Part shown: in pieces, positions 16,308 through 26,503 of the stretch
Layout: each line of letters opens with the position of its first letter
Position numbering within the stretch: the first letter of the stretch is position 1
Source of the DNA: Rhizobium deserti
GTDB taxonomy: Bacteria > Pseudomonadota > Alphaproteobacteria > Rhizobiales > Rhizobiaceae
Reading direction: 5' to 3'
DNA: 64,000 nucleotides
Assembly (NCBI RefSeq): GCF_004358025.1
Contig: NZ_SMTL01000005.1
Coordinates: 124,001-188,000 of the forward strand
Made by a program: the position numbers and the translations under genes
The notes under the pieces: generated by a model
Databases searched by the model: none
The model's input: only the letters and a program-made list of their open reading frames with translations
Told to the model about the DNA's origin: nothing

Positions 16308-17182
16308 TGGACACGCAGATCATCGACGCGGCTCTTCTCGCAGGCTTACCGCTGCCGCAGCCTGCCGAAGGCAGTAAGGAAGAGCGCGGCCGCATCTGCA
16401 TTATCGGCGGAAGCCGGGAGGTGCCTGGAGCCGTTCTTCTGGCCGCTTTGGGCGCCATGCGTGCCGGTGCCGGCAAGCTTCAGATCGCAACCGTCGAAAG
16501 CCGCGCCGGAGCTTTGGCATTGGCCATGCCCGAGGCCTTGGTGATCAGCCTGCCGGAAACGAAGGTGGGCGGGCTGGAATCCGGCCCCGTCGCGTCCACC
16601 GCTTCGAGGTGGGCTTCCAGCAATGCGCTGCTTGTGGGGCCAGGAATGGTGGAAGAGGCAGACGGCCACGAGGTTCTGAGATGTCTGCTCGACAGCAGCT
16701 GTGAAGCAGCTATCGTCGTGGACGCCGGTGCTTTGCCGCGGATCATGGAACTCGGCGACAGCCTGCGCAGACGGTCCGGGCGTGTCATCATCACGCCGCA
16801 TGCGGGCGAGATGGCAAACCTGCTGGGCGTCGACAAGGAGGTCGTGGAACATGATCCCACGTCAGCAGCTTTGCGCCTGACGAAGGAATTCGAGCTGGTG
16901 GTCATCATGAAGGGCAGCCAGACCGTCATCACTGCGCCGACAGGGATCTGGCGTTACCAAGGCGGTGGCGTCGGGCTGGCGACCTCTGGCTCAGGGGACG
17001 TCCTCGCCGGCATTATCGCTGGGCTAGCGGCGCGGGGAGCCGAACCATTGATCGCGGCCATATGGGGCGTTTTCCTTCATGGCGAAGCGGGTTCGCAGTT
17101 GGCGAAGACGGTGGGCCCGCTTGGTTTCCTAGCTCGCGAAATCCCCGACCTTGTTCCGAAGCTCATGATCGAGCCGAGTTAG
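16304..17182 (+). CDS. nnrD: ADP-dependent NAD(P)H-hydrate dehydratase (NnrD/YjeF C-terminal type)
   Basis: A 292-residue ribokinase-fold enzyme that repairs hydrated NAD(P)H. Family motifs are the IIGGSREVPGA loop near residue 33, ITPHAGEMANLLG about residue 165, IMKGSQTVI about residue 202, and the catalytic and nucleotide site TSGSGDVLAGIIAG about residue 228. The NnrE epimerase domain, often fused at the N terminus, is absent, so this is a stand-alone dehydratase. It overlaps the phosphatase gene by 4 bp (ATGA). The pair probably belongs to one transcript starting at the 15434 promoter. Confidence 0.88.
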   Translation: MMDTQIIDAALLAGLPLPQPAEGSKEERGRICIIGGSREVPGAVLLAALGAMRAGAGKLQIATVESRAGALALAMPEALVISLPETKVGGLESGPVASTASRWASSNALLVGPGMVEEADGHEVLRCLLDSSCEAAIVVDAGALPRIMELGDSLRRRSGRVIITPHAGEMANLLGVDKEVVEHDPTSAALRLTKEFELVVIMKGSQTVITAPTGIWRYQGGGVGLATSGSGDVLAGIIAGLAARGAEPLIAAIWGVFLHGEAGSQLAKTVGPLGFLAREIPDLVPKLMIEPS

Positions 17183-17425
17183 AAGCATCATCAACATACT
17201 AAAGTTCGATCGGACAAATCTATTGCGTCTCCAGATGCATCTAAAGGATGTCTTTGCCTCAAGGTGAGGTCATCCAACGGTTAAGCAGACTTGCCTCGCT
17301 CACAGCTGGTGTCGGCCTGTTCCACGGCATGTTAAGATCTCTTAGCGATCTTGGTTCTGATCATTTACTCCAAGCCACAGTGAAGCTAGGAGCTTGTTTG
17401 TTTAAGGGTTGAGGTCGGTGCAGGT

Positions 17426-20400
17426 ATGGCGGATCAGGTCGAGGCCGTGAGCTTTAGGGTAGATGACCTTTTGAGGAACCTCGATCCCGGCAGCCCTTTG
17501 GGCGCTCCTAGCGACTGGCCGCCGGTCCTGAAGACAACCTTCGGCATCATGATTGCCTCGCCGCTCCAGACGGTCCTCTTCTGGGGACCGGAATATGTCG
17601 CACTCTACAACCAGGCCTACGCGCCAACGATTGGCCAGAAACATCCGCACGCTTTCGGCCGTCCAGCTTCAGAATATTGGAGCGAACTTTGGGACGACCT
17701 AAGGCCGCTTCTCGACCAGGTCCGCGACCAGGGCGATCCGGTCTTCATGCGGGATCGGCCGTTCTACATCGAGCGGCATGGCCGGCCTGAAGTGGTTACC
17801 TTCGACATCTCCTATTCGCCCGTGCCGGATGAAGCAGGTAGAACAGCGGGCGTCCTGTGCGTTGTCAATGAAACAACCGAACGCACCGCCTATGAGACGC
17901 GCTTGCGCGAAAGCGAGGAGCGTTTCCGCAATATGGCGGACAGCGCCCCCGTCATGTTGTGGGTCGTGGACAAGGAGGGGCGCTGCACCTACCTCAACAC
18001 CCGTTGGTACGAATATACCGGCCAGACGCCAGAAGAGGCCGAAGGCTTCGGCTGGCTTGAAGTGACGCATCCGGACGACAGGGACATGGCGAGCCAGGTC
18101 TTTCTCGATGCGCTGTCGCGCCAGGAGCCCTTCAGGCTAGAGTATCGATTACGCCGTGCCGACGGAATATACCGATGGGCCATCGACGCCGCAGAGCCAC
18201 GCCTGGCAGGCGACGGCAGCTTCCTTGGCTACATTGGCAGCGTCATTGATATCGATGACAGGCATGAGGTGGAGCGCAAGCTTTGGGAAAGCGAGGCCGG
18301 TCTTCGGGCGCTGACAAATTCGGTCGACCAGATGATCTGGTCGACGACGCCGGACGGCTTCCACGACTATTACAACGACCGCTGGTACGAATTTACGGGC
18401 GTGCCGGCTGGCAGCACGGACGGAGACGCGTGGAACGGCATCTTCCACCCCGATGACCGGGAGCGGGCCTGGTCGATCTGGCAGGAATGTCTAATGACCG
18501 GACGGCCCTACCACATCGAGTACCGCCTTCGCCACAACACGGGCGTTTATCGATGGGTAATCGGCAGAGCCAACCCGGTTAGCGATGCGGCAGGCAATAT
18601 CGTGCGATGGTATGGTACATGTACGGACGTCCACGAACTGAAGACGGCAGAGCTTCGGCGGTCGGCCCTTCTTGCCTTTGATGAGACGGCTGCGATTTTG
18701 GACAACCCAGACCAGATCGCTTTTGCAGCTTGCGAGATGGTCGGCGTAAATTTGGCGGCCAGCCGGGTGGCCTATGTGTTGGCACGCAGTGACGAGGGCA
18801 GCGGCTTCTCATCTGCAAAAGAATGGATATCGCCGAGTACGGCCGATCTTGAAGGTGAACTTCCGGACCTCGAGCTATTTCGGGAGCAGCTTGAGCGGGG
18901 AGAGACCGTCGTGGTCCGCGACCTACGGGAGGACCACCGAACCCGTTATCAGGAGTTCAGGCTACAAGTACACCCGGTTGGCTCCGTGGTTGCGGTTCCG
19001 CTGCGCAATCAAAACGATCTTGCTGCGATCTTCGCCGTGCATGATGCCGAGCCCGCGCGGTGGCCGGAAGAAGATCTCGCCTTCATTCGCGACGTGGCTG
19101 TCCGGGTCTATAACGCCGTGGAACGGAAACGAGCAGAAAAGAACCTCCTCGAATTAATGGTCAGTCTTGAGGAGCAGGTTACACGGCGCACGGAGCAATT
19201 GCGCCAATCGGAGGAACGTCTGCGGCAGAGTCAGAAACTGGAAACGATCGGCAAGCTTACCGGCGGCGTCGCCCATGATTTCAACAACCTGCTCCAGGTG
19301 GTTGCAGGAAATCTTCAGCTTCTGGCAAAGGACGTGATCGGCAATGCCAAGGCCGAGCGTCGAGTCACCAATGCCATGGCCGGCGTCAGTCGAGGGGCAA
19401 AGCTTGCAAGCCAGCTTCTCGCATTCGGGCGGCGCCAGCCGCTTGACCCCAAGGTCATCAATATTGGTCGTTTCGTGCGAGATATGGACGACATGCTCCG
19501 GCGGTCCATCGGGGAGGCGATCGAGATTGAAACCGTCGTTGCCGGCGGCCTGTGGAACTGCCTAGCGGACCCAGCGCAAGTCGAGAACGCCGTGCTGAAC
19601 CTTGCCATCAATGCGCGGGACGCCATGGCTGGACATGGCAGGCTTACCATCGAATTGGGTAATGCTTATCTTGACGACGATTATGCCTCTCGGCACGAGG
19701 AGGTCGAACCCGGGCAGTATGTCGTACTCTCGGTCACGGATACGGGATCGGGTATCCCAGCCGACATGCTTGACCTGGTCATCGAACCCTTCTTTTCAAC
19801 CAAGCCCGAAGGAAAAGGAACCGGACTTGGACTGTCTATGGTGTTCGGCTTTGCCAAGCAGTCGGGCGGTCACGTCAAGATCTATAGCGAGGTCGGGCAC
19901 GGCACGACGGTGAAGATGTATCTGCCACGCGCCATAGCTTCGGAGGATCGCGAGGTCGTCGTGCAGAGCGGCCCGATCCCCGGCGGCAGCGAAACCATCC
20001 TCGTTGCCGAGGACGACGACGAGGTGCGCGACACTGTGGTCGAGACCCTGACGGACCTGGGCTATAAAGTTCTGAAAGCACCAAATGCCGATGCAGCCCT
20101 TGTGATCGTCGAGGCGGGCATTCCGATCGACCTTCTATTTACGGACGTTGTCATGCCGGGGTTGATGAAAAGCCCCGAACTTGCGCGCAGGGCGCGGGAG
20201 CGTCAGCCCGACATCGCTGTGCTTTATACTTCAGGCTATACCGAAAACTCTATCGTGCATGGTGGACGCCTCGACGCTGGCGTCGAGCTTCTGTCCAAGC
20301 CCTATACGAGAGAGGCGCTTGCGCGGAAGGTCCGGCAAGTGCTTGCAGGCCGCAGCCCGCGAAGCGATGCGTCCGGTAGCCCGGTTGCTAAGACGCCGCG

Positions 20401-20752
20401 CATATTGAGGATACTCTTTGTCGAAGACGACGAGCAGATCCGGGAAAATACGTCGGAAATGCTCAGGAGCCTCGGCCATGCAGTAAGGTCGACGAGCCTC
20501 GAGCGTGGTGCCATCGAGCTTGCACAAACCGAGGAACTAGACTTGCTGATCATCGACCTCCCCCTGATGGAGACTGGCGGCGCGGAACTGGCGGCGCGCC
20601 TTGCGGCAAGGCATCCGGATCTGCGGCTGATCCTCGCAAGCGGGAATGGCTTGGTGGATCGGGCGCCTGTCGATGCTATCACAGTGGCCAAGCCATATAG
20701 CAGTCTCGAACTTGAACGGGCGCTGCGGCAGGTCATGGACAGCCGACCGTAG
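17426..20752 (+). CDS. Hybrid sensor histidine kinase: PAS, PAS, GAF, HisKA, HATPase, two receiver domains
   Basis: A soluble 1108-residue kinase with no membrane helix. Domains in order: a PAS-like N terminus (residues about 1-150), PAS with PAC (about 165-285), a second PAS with PAC (about 290-410), GAF (about 425-570), a coiled-coil linker, HisKA with the phospho-acceptor His617 (GGVAHDFNN), HATPase with [17 protein letters not shown] and GTGLGLS, receiver 1 with D907 (FTDVVMPG), and receiver 2 with D1044 (IIDLPLM). The GLPxxx-free [12 protein letters not shown]-box places it with the HisKA-type cytoplasmic hybrid kinases common in rhizobia. Receiver 2 has the acidic EDDE pocket and a KP pair, so it is probably functional. 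The signal is unknown. The next gene is a TreS-like enzyme. Confidence 0.92.
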   Translation: MADQVEAVSFRVDDLLRNLDPGSPLGAPSDWPPVLKTTFGIMIASPLQTVLFWGPEYVALYNQAYAPTIGQKHPHAFGRPASEYWSELWDDLRPLLDQVRDQGDPVFMRDRPFYIERHGRPEVVTFDISYSPVPDEAGRTAGVLCVVNETTERTAYETRLRESEERFRNMADSAPVMLWVVDKEGRCTYLNTRWYEYTGQTPEEAEGFGWLEVTHPDDRDMASQVFLDALSRQEPFRLEYRLRRADGIYRWAIDAAEPRLAGDGSFLGYIGSVIDIDDRHEVERKLWESEAGLRALTNSVDQMIWSTTPDGFHDYYNDRWYEFTGVPAGSTDGDAWNGIFHPDDRERAWSIWQECLMTGRPYHIEYRLRHNTGVYRWVIGRANPVSDAAGNIVRWYGTCTDVHELKTAELRRSALLAFDETAAILDNPDQIAFAACEMVGVNLAASRVAYVLARSDEGSGFSSAKEWISPSTADLEGELPDLELFREQLERGETVVVRDLREDHRTRYQEFRLQVHPVGSVVAVPLRNQNDLAAIFAVHDAEPARWPEEDLAFIRDVAVRVYNAVERKRAEKNLLELMVSLEEQVTRRTEQLRQSEERLRQSQKLETIGKLTGGVAHDFNNLLQVVAGNLQLLAKDVIGNAKAERRVTNAMAGVSRGAKLASQLLAFGRRQPLDPKVINIGRFVRDMDDMLRRSIGEAIEIETVVAGGLWNCLADPAQVENAVLNLAINARDAMAGHGRLTIELGNAYLDDDYASRHEEVEPGQYVVLSVTDTGSGIPADMLDLVIEPFFSTKPEGKGTGLGLSMVFGFAKQSGGHVKIYSEVGHGTTVKMYLPRAIASEDREVVVQSGPIPGGSETILVAEDDDEVRDTVVETLTDLGYKVLKAPNADAALVIVEAGIPIDLLFTDVVMPGLMKSPELARRARERQPDIAVLYTSGYTENSIVHGGRLDAGVELLSKPYTREALARKVRQVLAGRSPRSDASGSPVAKTPRILRILFVEDDEQIRENTSEMLRSLGHAVRSTSLERGAIELAQTEELDLLIIDLPLMETGGAELAARLAARHPDLRLILASGNGLVDRAPVDAITVAKPYSSLELERALRQVMDSRP

Positions 20753-20964
20753 AAGCGGGTGCAGGTTTTGTCATGCCTTGCACCTCGCCGGGGGCGTTGC
20801 ATAATTTGGCCGCTGCCAAATCTTCCCACGTTCTTAACTCTTGCAAGGTGGGTATAGCGCCGGAATCTTCCTTTTCACCTTTGGTGGTTCACTTTCATCA
20901 CCGGCTGCCTACATCGCTGATGGAGCGGCAGTTCGAATGCCGCAAAGTGGATCAGGATGCTGGA

Positions 20965-23031
20965 ATGGCTGGACGTAGTGCCGAATACATAAAAGAGCTG
21001 GTTGCATCCTCGATGCTTCAGCAGGCCCGCAAGTTCGCAGAGGTATATGGCGGGCAGGGGAGGCTTTGGCAGCGTCCATATGCAGAACCACGGCCGCGTT
21101 CCGCCTCTGCCGTCGCGTCGGTATGGTTCACCGCGTATCCGCCCTCGGTTATTACCAGGCCGGGAGAATCGGTGCTCAAGACCCTTGGCGATGCTCGCCT
21201 GTGGTCAGCATTGTCTTCGATCGGCGTGCGCGGCATCCATGTAGGTCCAACCAAGAGGTCGGGTGGACTGAAGGACGGCACCTACACGCCGACGATCGAC
21301 GGCAACTTCGACCGCATTGGGTTTGATATCGACCCTGCCTTCGGCAGCACCGAAGAGTTCGTCGCCATCAGCCGAATGGCGGCAGCCCATAATGCCATCG
21401 TTATCGACGACGTCATCCCTTCCCATACAGGCAAGGGTGCCGACTTTCGTTTGGCCGAGATGAACCATTCCTCCTATCCTGGCCTTTATCACATGGTTGA
21501 GATCCCCGGGGAGGATTGGTCTCATCTACCAGACGTGCCGGAGGGGAAGGACGCCGCCAACCTCAGCGCAGAAGCGGTCGACTATTTTAAGGAGCGAGGC
21601 TTCATCGTTGGGCACCTCCAACGGGTCATCTTCTTCGAGCCGGGGGTCAAGGAAACAGACTGGAGCGCCACCGCGGCTGTCGAGGGCTTGGACGGTAAGC
21701 TGCGCCGCTGGGTTTATCTCCACTATTTCAAGGAGGGGCAGCCAAGCCTCAACTGGCTGGATCCAAGTTTCGCGGCTCAGCAGATGATCATCGGCGACGC
21801 TCTCCACTCCATCGACCAGCTCGGTGCAAGAGGGCTTCGGCTAGACGCCAACGGCTTTTTAGGGGTCGAACGGAGGGCAGAGGGGCCAGCTTGGTCCGAA
21901 AGCCACCCTCTGTCTATGACAGGCAATGCCTTATTGGCGGGCATGATCCGCAAGGCCGGCGGCTTTTCCTTCCAGGAACTGAACCTTACAGTCGATGATA
22001 TCGCTGCCATGTCGAAGGGCGGTGCCGATCTCTCTTATGATTTTATCACACGGCCGGCCTATCACCACGCGCTGCTGACGGGAGATACGGAATTCCTGCG
22101 TATGATGCTGCGCACCGTCCACGAATTCGGGATCGATCCGGCATCGCTCATTCATGCGCTGCAGAACCACGACGAACTGACAACCGAGCTTGTTCACTTC
22201 TGGACGCTCCATGCGGACGACATCTACACTTTCGCCGGACAGACTTGGCAAGGGCGCACACTGCGAATGCACCTTCGCGACGTCATTCGCGAACGTTTGT
22301 CAGGCACCAACGCCCCTTACAATCTGCCCTTTGTCACCAATGGCATCGCATGCACGACGGCAAGCGTCATCGCAGCGGCGATCGGCATCTCCGACCTCGA
22401 CAGCATCAATGACGAAACCGTCAAGCTCATCCGCAAGATCCATCTGCTTCTTGTCATGTACAACGCATTCCAGCCCGGCATTTTCGCCTTGTCTGGCTGG
22501 GATCTTCTCGGCGCTCTCCCGGTGAAGGCGGACGACGTGAAGCACCTGATGGGAGACGGCGATACGCGGTGGATCGAGCGCGGCGCCTATGATCTGACAG
22601 GACTGTCCAATGAAGAACAGTCGGCCGAAGGCGTGCCGCGGGCCCGTTCGCTGTACGGATCTATTTGCGATCAGCTCGATCAGCCGGATTCATTCGCAAG
22701 CCAGCTAAAACGCCTCCTGGCGGTTCGGGAAGCCTATGGTCTCGCTGCCGCCAAACAGGTCCTCATTCCCGACACGACAGCGCCTGGCTTGCTGGTCATG
22801 GTTCACGAACTTCCCGAAGGCCGTGGGACGCAGCTGACGGCATTGAACTTCAGTGGGGTCACCCTGGAAGAAGTCGTCGTTCTGCCGCATGTCAAACCTG
22901 GGCCGGTAGTCGATATGATCGCCGAGACGATCGAAGGCGATCTTCAGGAAGACGGGGCGCTGACCATCAATCTCGATCCCTACGAAGGCCTGTCGCTCCG
23001 CATCGTGGGCACGCTTCCAGTGCTTCCATGA
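20965..23031 (+). CDS. GH13-family enzyme, trehalose-synthase (TreS)-like
   Basis: A 688-residue alpha-amylase-superfamily enzyme. Numbered from the ATG at 20965 ([13 protein letters not shown]), the catalytic residues are Asp294 (RLDANGF, nucleophile), Glu338 (FQELNL, acid/base) and Asp403 (QNHDELT). The NHDELT and [15 protein letters not shown] segments suit the trehalose synthase/maltose glucosyltransferase branch. The open frame extends to 20773, but that extension is unlike the family, and an AGGA site precedes 20965; 20920 is an alternative. The N-terminal barrel ([24 protein letters not shown]) diverges from classical TreS, so the donor could be maltose, sucrose or another glucoside. 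Its position after a sensor kinase and among stress genes fits osmoprotection (inference). Confidence 0.75.
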   Translation: MAGRSAEYIKELVASSMLQQARKFAEVYGGQGRLWQRPYAEPRPRSASAVASVWFTAYPPSVITRPGESVLKTLGDARLWSALSSIGVRGIHVGPTKRSGGLKDGTYTPTIDGNFDRIGFDIDPAFGSTEEFVAISRMAAAHNAIVIDDVIPSHTGKGADFRLAEMNHSSYPGLYHMVEIPGEDWSHLPDVPEGKDAANLSAEAVDYFKERGFIVGHLQRVIFFEPGVKETDWSATAAVEGLDGKLRRWVYLHYFKEGQPSLNWLDPSFAAQQMIIGDALHSIDQLGARGLRLDANGFLGVERRAEGPAWSESHPLSMTGNALLAGMIRKAGGFSFQELNLTVDDIAAMSKGGADLSYDFITRPAYHHALLTGDTEFLRMMLRTVHEFGIDPASLIHALQNHDELTTELVHFWTLHADDIYTFAGQTWQGRTLRMHLRDVIRERLSGTNAPYNLPFVTNGIACTTASVIAAAIGISDLDSINDETVKLIRKIHLLLVMYNAFQPGIFALSGWDLLGALPVKADDVKHLMGDGDTRWIERGAYDLTGLSNEEQSAEGVPRARSLYGSICDQLDQPDSFASQLKRLLAVREAYGLAAAKQVLIPDTTAPGLLVMVHELPEGRGTQLTALNFSGVTLEEVVVLPHVKPGPVVDMIAETIEGDLQEDGALTINLDPYEGLSLRIVGTLPVLP

Positions 23032-23191
23032 TCGCCATCTAGGGCGTGGCGCGGCCGCTGCCGCCTAAATCTGAGGCTAAGAACTTTGGCGTGGTGGTGT
23101 TCAATTCAACCAGCCGCCCAAAAGCTGTGTCCACGGATTGAAGCGGGAGCCGAAGCAGAAAGGCGAAGGAGCACAGCAGTAGGCAGCCCTC

Positions 23192-23464
23192 TTAAACGAC
23201 ACGTAGCATAGGCCGGCGAGACTTGTGCGTGATCGTCACCGCCAACATTCCCGAAGGTGCGTCGGTCGAAACCAAGGTATAGCGCAAGCTTTGGGCGATA
23301 GGCCTTAGCTGCTCCGCAGCCTCATGGGAGAGCTCGCGCTGGATCAATGGAATGCCCTGAGCCATCAGCACGCTGACGGCACCCACTTCGAGGCCCAGAT
23401 CGAATTCGGCATCCCGTCCAGGAAACCGCAGCCTTACGTCTTCCAGTATTTCAATCTTGCGCAT
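23192..23464 (-). CDS. Small conserved-looking hypothetical protein
   Basis: A 90-residue soluble protein (MRKIEILEDVRLRFPGRDAEFDLGLEVG) starting after a clear AAGGGGAT site. The N-terminal half looks like a beta strand plus a helix (GAVSVLMAQGIPLIQRELSHEAAEQLRPIA) and the C terminus is basic (THKSRRPMLRVV). This resembles small uncharacterised rhizobial proteins, but I cannot name a family. It stands alone between the TreS-like gene and the next gene. Confidence 0.65.
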   Translation of the reverse strand: MRKIEILEDVRLRFPGRDAEFDLGLEVGAVSVLMAQGIPLIQRELSHEAAEQLRPIAQSLRYTLVSTDAPSGMLAVTITHKSRRPMLRVV

Positions 23465-23616
23465 CTCAATCCCCTTTCAATCAACAGGATTGCTCCGCAT
23501 GGTGAACAACTGGTTAAACTCTGGCTGCTATATTAGCCCCTGCAAGAATAGTATGCAGGCGTTCTGCCGCAGGCGATATCGGGCGCAATGGCTGATATAA
23601 CCGCGGTTGCTAAAGT

Positions 23617-23955
23617 ATGAATCTGAGCTTGACTATGATCCAGGTTGGGGCGGCACAAGTGTCAGACTCCGGCGTTCTCACTTTCATGCATGACACATAT
23701 GAAAAGTGGTTCCATGATGGGATCAACGCCTGCAGCTATCGCCAGATGTACAGGGTCGCGTCGGACATCGCGGCGACACTGACTATTCCGCGCGAGCTGA
23801 GAGGAATTGCAGGAAAGGTGGTAAGATTACTTGCGCCGGTCATTGATAAGCCCATTGCTCCCGCCAAGCTGCTTGCCAGGGCACGGACGGAATTCACGAG
23901 GCTTCAGCGCGAGATGGCTGTTCACGAGCAGGTTGAGATGAGGATGCCAAGCTGA
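23617..23955 (+). CDS. Hypothetical helical protein
   Basis: A 112-residue soluble protein, mostly alpha-helical and basic near the C terminus. ATG 23617 lacks a clear ribosome site; the in-frame ATG at 23635 (MIQVGAAQVSDSG) is an alternative. The central part (TYEKWFHDGINACSYRQMYRVASDIAATL) looks protein-like. A good terminator follows at 23970-24008, supporting a real transcript end. Function unknown. Confidence 0.5.
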   Translation: MNLSLTMIQVGAAQVSDSGVLTFMHDTYEKWFHDGINACSYRQMYRVASDIAATLTIPRELRGIAGKVVRLLAPVIDKPIAPAKLLARARTEFTRLQREMAVHEQVEMRMPS

Positions 23956-23969
23956 TTTAATCATCCAAC

Positions 23970-24008
23970 AAAAAAGCCGCTGGATGTCCCAGCGGCCTTC
24001 TTGTTCAG
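23970..24008. terminator. Bidirectional intrinsic terminator
   Basis: GCCGCTGG (23976-23983) pairs perfectly with CCAGCGGC (23989-23996) around ATGTC. On the minus strand the stem is followed by TTTTTTGTTGG, an excellent T-run, ending the DUF2382 operon. On the plus strand it is followed by CTTCTTGTT, a weaker T-run for the 23617 gene. Confidence 0.85.
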
Positions 24009-24030
24009 TTAAACGCCACTAAGGTGGCTA

Positions 24031-24915
24031 TCAGTCACGACGCAGGCCGCTCGACCCGACATTGCCAAGGCCGCCGGTCCGTTCGTCTTCGACCTCGACT
24101 TCAGTCTTACGTACGGAATCAGAGATCGTTTCCTCACGCTGTTCTGCCGTCTTGCGGAGCGAGATTTCCTCGATCACTCGGGCGTCCTTGGAAACAACGG
24201 CTTCTTCCCGATGTTCCTCGGCTTCGATCGTACGATCGACGAAGGCGTTTTCCGTGCCCGTGAGCGGGCGATCAACGCTGCGGCGGGTAATCTCGACATT
24301 TTCGTCGCGAAGCGAGACGTTTTCCCGGACAGGGGTTTCGGTCACGTAGGAGCGGACCCGGACCCGACCATTATTCACGTCGCGCTTGCCGACGCGAAGC
24401 TCTTCTTCGACAACCGGAATGACGTCTTCGCCGCTGGCTTCCAGGGTCGAAACGCCGGCGGTGCCGCGAGTGCGGTCATAGCCGGACGCGGCGAAAGAGT
24501 CGCTTGCCGTCGAACGCGACCAACCTTCCGATTCCCAGGCCTTGGTGCGCTCATCCAGGTCAATGCTGCCCTCGTCGTCCAGGATGTCGAGAGCGCGGTC
24601 ATGCAAATCCAATGGATATCCTGAAACGGTGACGAGGTAGCCGCCACGGCGAATGCCCTCCGCATAGACGCTACGGTCTTCGTCAGGAAGGAAGAGATCG
24701 GCAAGCGATGCCCAGAACCCTTTATGTTCCTCACCCGAGGTAGTCGTTCCTGCAGTTCCCGCGGCGCTGCTTTCTGCGATCACACGCACTGATTCCCGGG
24801 AAATGCCCGCTTCGGTAAGCCGAGCGACAGCGCGGTCGGCTTCCAGGCGATCGTCAAAAAAGGCGGTTATGGTGTTGGAGCCCGAGGCAGTGTAGTTCTG
24901 ATCAGTATAAGACAT
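24031..24915 (-). CDS. DUF2382 (YsnF/AvaK-like) stress protein with an N-terminal 17-kDa-stress-protein-like domain
   Basis: A 294-residue soluble, acidic and strongly charged protein. Residues about 12-110 (TITAFFDDRLEADRAVARLTEAG, then LADLFLPDEDR and YLVTVSGY) resemble the general stress protein 17M-type domain. After a Ser/Gly/Thr linker, residues about 155-280 form the YsnF/AvaK (DUF2382) domain, with the repeated pattern VEEELRVGKRDVNNGRV and VEITRRSVDRPL, then EEISLRKTAEQREE. It is the second gene of a two-gene operon, 19 bp after the smaller DUF2382 gene. The family is stress- or desiccation-induced in several bacteria; the biochemical role is not established. Confidence 0.85.
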   Translation of the reverse strand: MSYTDQNYTASGSNTITAFFDDRLEADRAVARLTEAGISRESVRVIAESSAAGTAGTTTSGEEHKGFWASLADLFLPDEDRSVYAEGIRRGGYLVTVSGYPLDLHDRALDILDDEGSIDLDERTKAWESEGWSRSTASDSFAASGYDRTRGTAGVSTLEASGEDVIPVVEEELRVGKRDVNNGRVRVRSYVTETPVRENVSLRDENVEITRRSVDRPLTGTENAFVDRTIEAEEHREEAVVSKDARVIEEISLRKTAEQREETISDSVRKTEVEVEDERTGGLGNVGSSGLRRD

Positions 24916-24934
24916 TGGACATTCCTCTCTGTTG

Positions 24935-25306
24935 CTATTCGTCTAGTCTCTCAATCGTCGCAGTCTGCTTTCGAAGTTTCACCGGAACGGCGACTTCTTC
25001 CGTAGTGGCGATTTTGCGGATTCTGATCTCCTCAACGAGGACCAGCCGCTTCTCGACAACAACGATTTCCTCGACCACCGGAATGATGGTCAGATCACCC
25101 TCAACCCTTGTTTCAGGGATGGAAGTAATCTCTCGGTCCAGACGTTCACGCGTGACTTCAACGCGCATACCATCCAGCGTCGCTTCGGCTAAGTCGTTGA
25201 CTGTCGTACTCGAAGTGGTTACCCGAATACGCCCGGTGACGACTCGTTCCTTGTCGATACTGGCAGTCTCCTCGACGATCTCTATCTTGTGGTCGTCAAT
25301 CGACAT
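24935..25306 (-). CDS. DUF2382 (YsnF/AvaK-like) domain protein
   Basis: A 123-residue single-domain protein. The start at 25306 (MSIDDHKIEIVEETASID) follows GGAGG; the longer open frame is not supported. It has the charged, valine- and glutamate-rich repeat texture of the DUF2382 domain (VTRERLDREITSIPETRVEGD and PVVEEIVVVEKRLVLVEEIRIRK). It heads the operon with the larger DUF2382 protein, and a stress-sigma-type promoter lies about 30 bp upstream of its ATG. Confidence 0.8.
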   Translation of the reverse strand: MSIDDHKIEIVEETASIDKERVVTGRIRVTTSSTTVNDLAEATLDGMRVEVTRERLDREITSIPETRVEGDLTIIPVVEEIVVVEKRLVLVEEIRIRKIATTEEVAVPVKLRKQTATIERLDE

Positions 25307-25336
25307 ACAGAACCTCCACCGTGTCGTCGGATGGTG

Positions 25337-25361
25337 AATCCTGGAGACGGGATATGGTTCC
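25337..25361 (-). promoter_or_regulatory. Candidate EcfG/RpoE2-type stress promoter for the DUF2382 operon
   Basis: On the minus strand GGAAC (25361-25357) is followed after 18 bp by TT (25338-25337), which fits GGAAC-N18-TT. The -10 triplet is ATT rather than GTT. It lies just upstream of the small DUF2382 gene. Confidence 0.5.
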
Positions 25362-25498
25362 GCGTTGATGAGCAATTGCTCAAGCAAGCCGTAGGATGTT
25401 GAAGACTGGCGAGCGCGGTCAGCGCCGCGTAAGCCGGTTGCAGCATTTGGCTAAGAAAATGCCCGCGCTTGCACCGTCCGAACCCGTGGTATCCGGGA

Positions 25499-26323
25499 TT
25501 AGGAAAGAAGCGCTTCTGTCAGCGGATGGTGCGGATCAAGCAGGCCGTCGAGGGCGTTGAAGTGGTGACGATCCGGCTCTTCTACGCACTCGGTCTCTGC
25601 ACCGAGGCCCTTCCAGATATTGGCGAGAAGCGCATTCTGGCGAATGAATTCCGACCGTTCTGCGGCACCTACCCAGCAGGTGAGCCGGCATTCGGGAAGC
25701 GGTTCGAGAAGGGCAGGGCTCTCGCGATAAGCCTCCTCGACATCGATCCTCTGCTTCTCGTTCATCTGGGTATTGAGAAGCGGACGGAGATCGTGAACGC
25801 CGGAAATCGAAACGACCTTGACGATCCGGTCACGGATTTCCGGGCTGAGCGGTGACGTAGTGCTGACCATGCGTGTCACAAGTTGGCCGCCTGCCGAATG
25901 GCCGGCGAGGCGGATCGGACCACCAACGATTTCGGCAGCGGTCTCGATTGCTCGGCCTACCTCTTGCGTAATTCCGGAAATCCTCATTTCTGGCGCCAGC
26001 GTATAGCTCGGTATGGCGACCGCGTAGCCTGCTTCCACAGCACCCTGTGCAAGATGCGACCAGTAGCTGTTGTCGAGACGGATCCAGAACCCGCCATGGA
26101 CGAAGACGACGAGGCCAAGCGGCTCGGTCTTCGGCATGAAGAGGTCGAATCTGTTGCGCGGCCTATCGCCATAGCTGAGGCCAAGCTTGGCCTGGCCGGC
26201 CAAGCCCATCCGCTCGCGGTATATCCGTGCCGGCTCCACCCACGTGACTGGCCAGCGGTCTCCCTGGGGAATATTGATGCCATTGGCATAAGCATCGTCC
26301 CAGTCGATGATCTTGTGGCGCAT
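25499..26323 (-). CDS. Alpha/beta hydrolase, kynurenine-formamidase/esterase type
   Basis: A 274-residue serine hydrolase. The HGGFW oxyanion motif is at 76-80, the nucleophile elbow GHSAGG gives Ser143, and DRHHFNALD near residue 253 supplies the catalytic His; the acid residue is probably in the ECRLTCWVGAAERSE region. The N-terminal WDDAYANG segment and the HGGFW box are like bacterial kynurenine formamidases and related arylformamidase-type esterases. No signal peptide. It is not next to tryptophan-degradation genes, so true formamidase activity is uncertain. Confidence 0.75.
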   Translation of the reverse strand: MRHKIIDWDDAYANGINIPQGDRWPVTWVEPARIYRERMGLAGQAKLGLSYGDRPRNRFDLFMPKTEPLGLVVFVHGGFWIRLDNSYWSHLAQGAVEAGYAVAIPSYTLAPEMRISGITQEVGRAIETAAEIVGGPIRLAGHSAGGQLVTRMVSTTSPLSPEIRDRIVKVVSISGVHDLRPLLNTQMNEKQRIDVEEAYRESPALLEPLPECRLTCWVGAAERSEFIRQNALLANIWKGLGAETECVEEPDRHHFNALDGLLDPHHPLTEALLS

Positions 26324-26503
26324 GCAGCATCCTCTGCCGATAAGCTACGCGTCGTCAAGGCTAGTCGTTACGATGTCTCATAAGCCTGAATTCCTAGTTG
26401 TTCCCTTACTGCAGGCGCTGCTAGATGTTTTCATGCAAATATGGGAAGTAACAGTGGTGCGTGGCATCCGAACGGTGCAGCAGAACAAAGAAGACAGGGG
26501 AAT

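Noticed and set aside
20773..20964. N-terminal extension of the TreS-like protein
   Set aside because: The translation is unlike the family, lacks a ribosome site, and the region looks like a normal spacer after the kinase gene.
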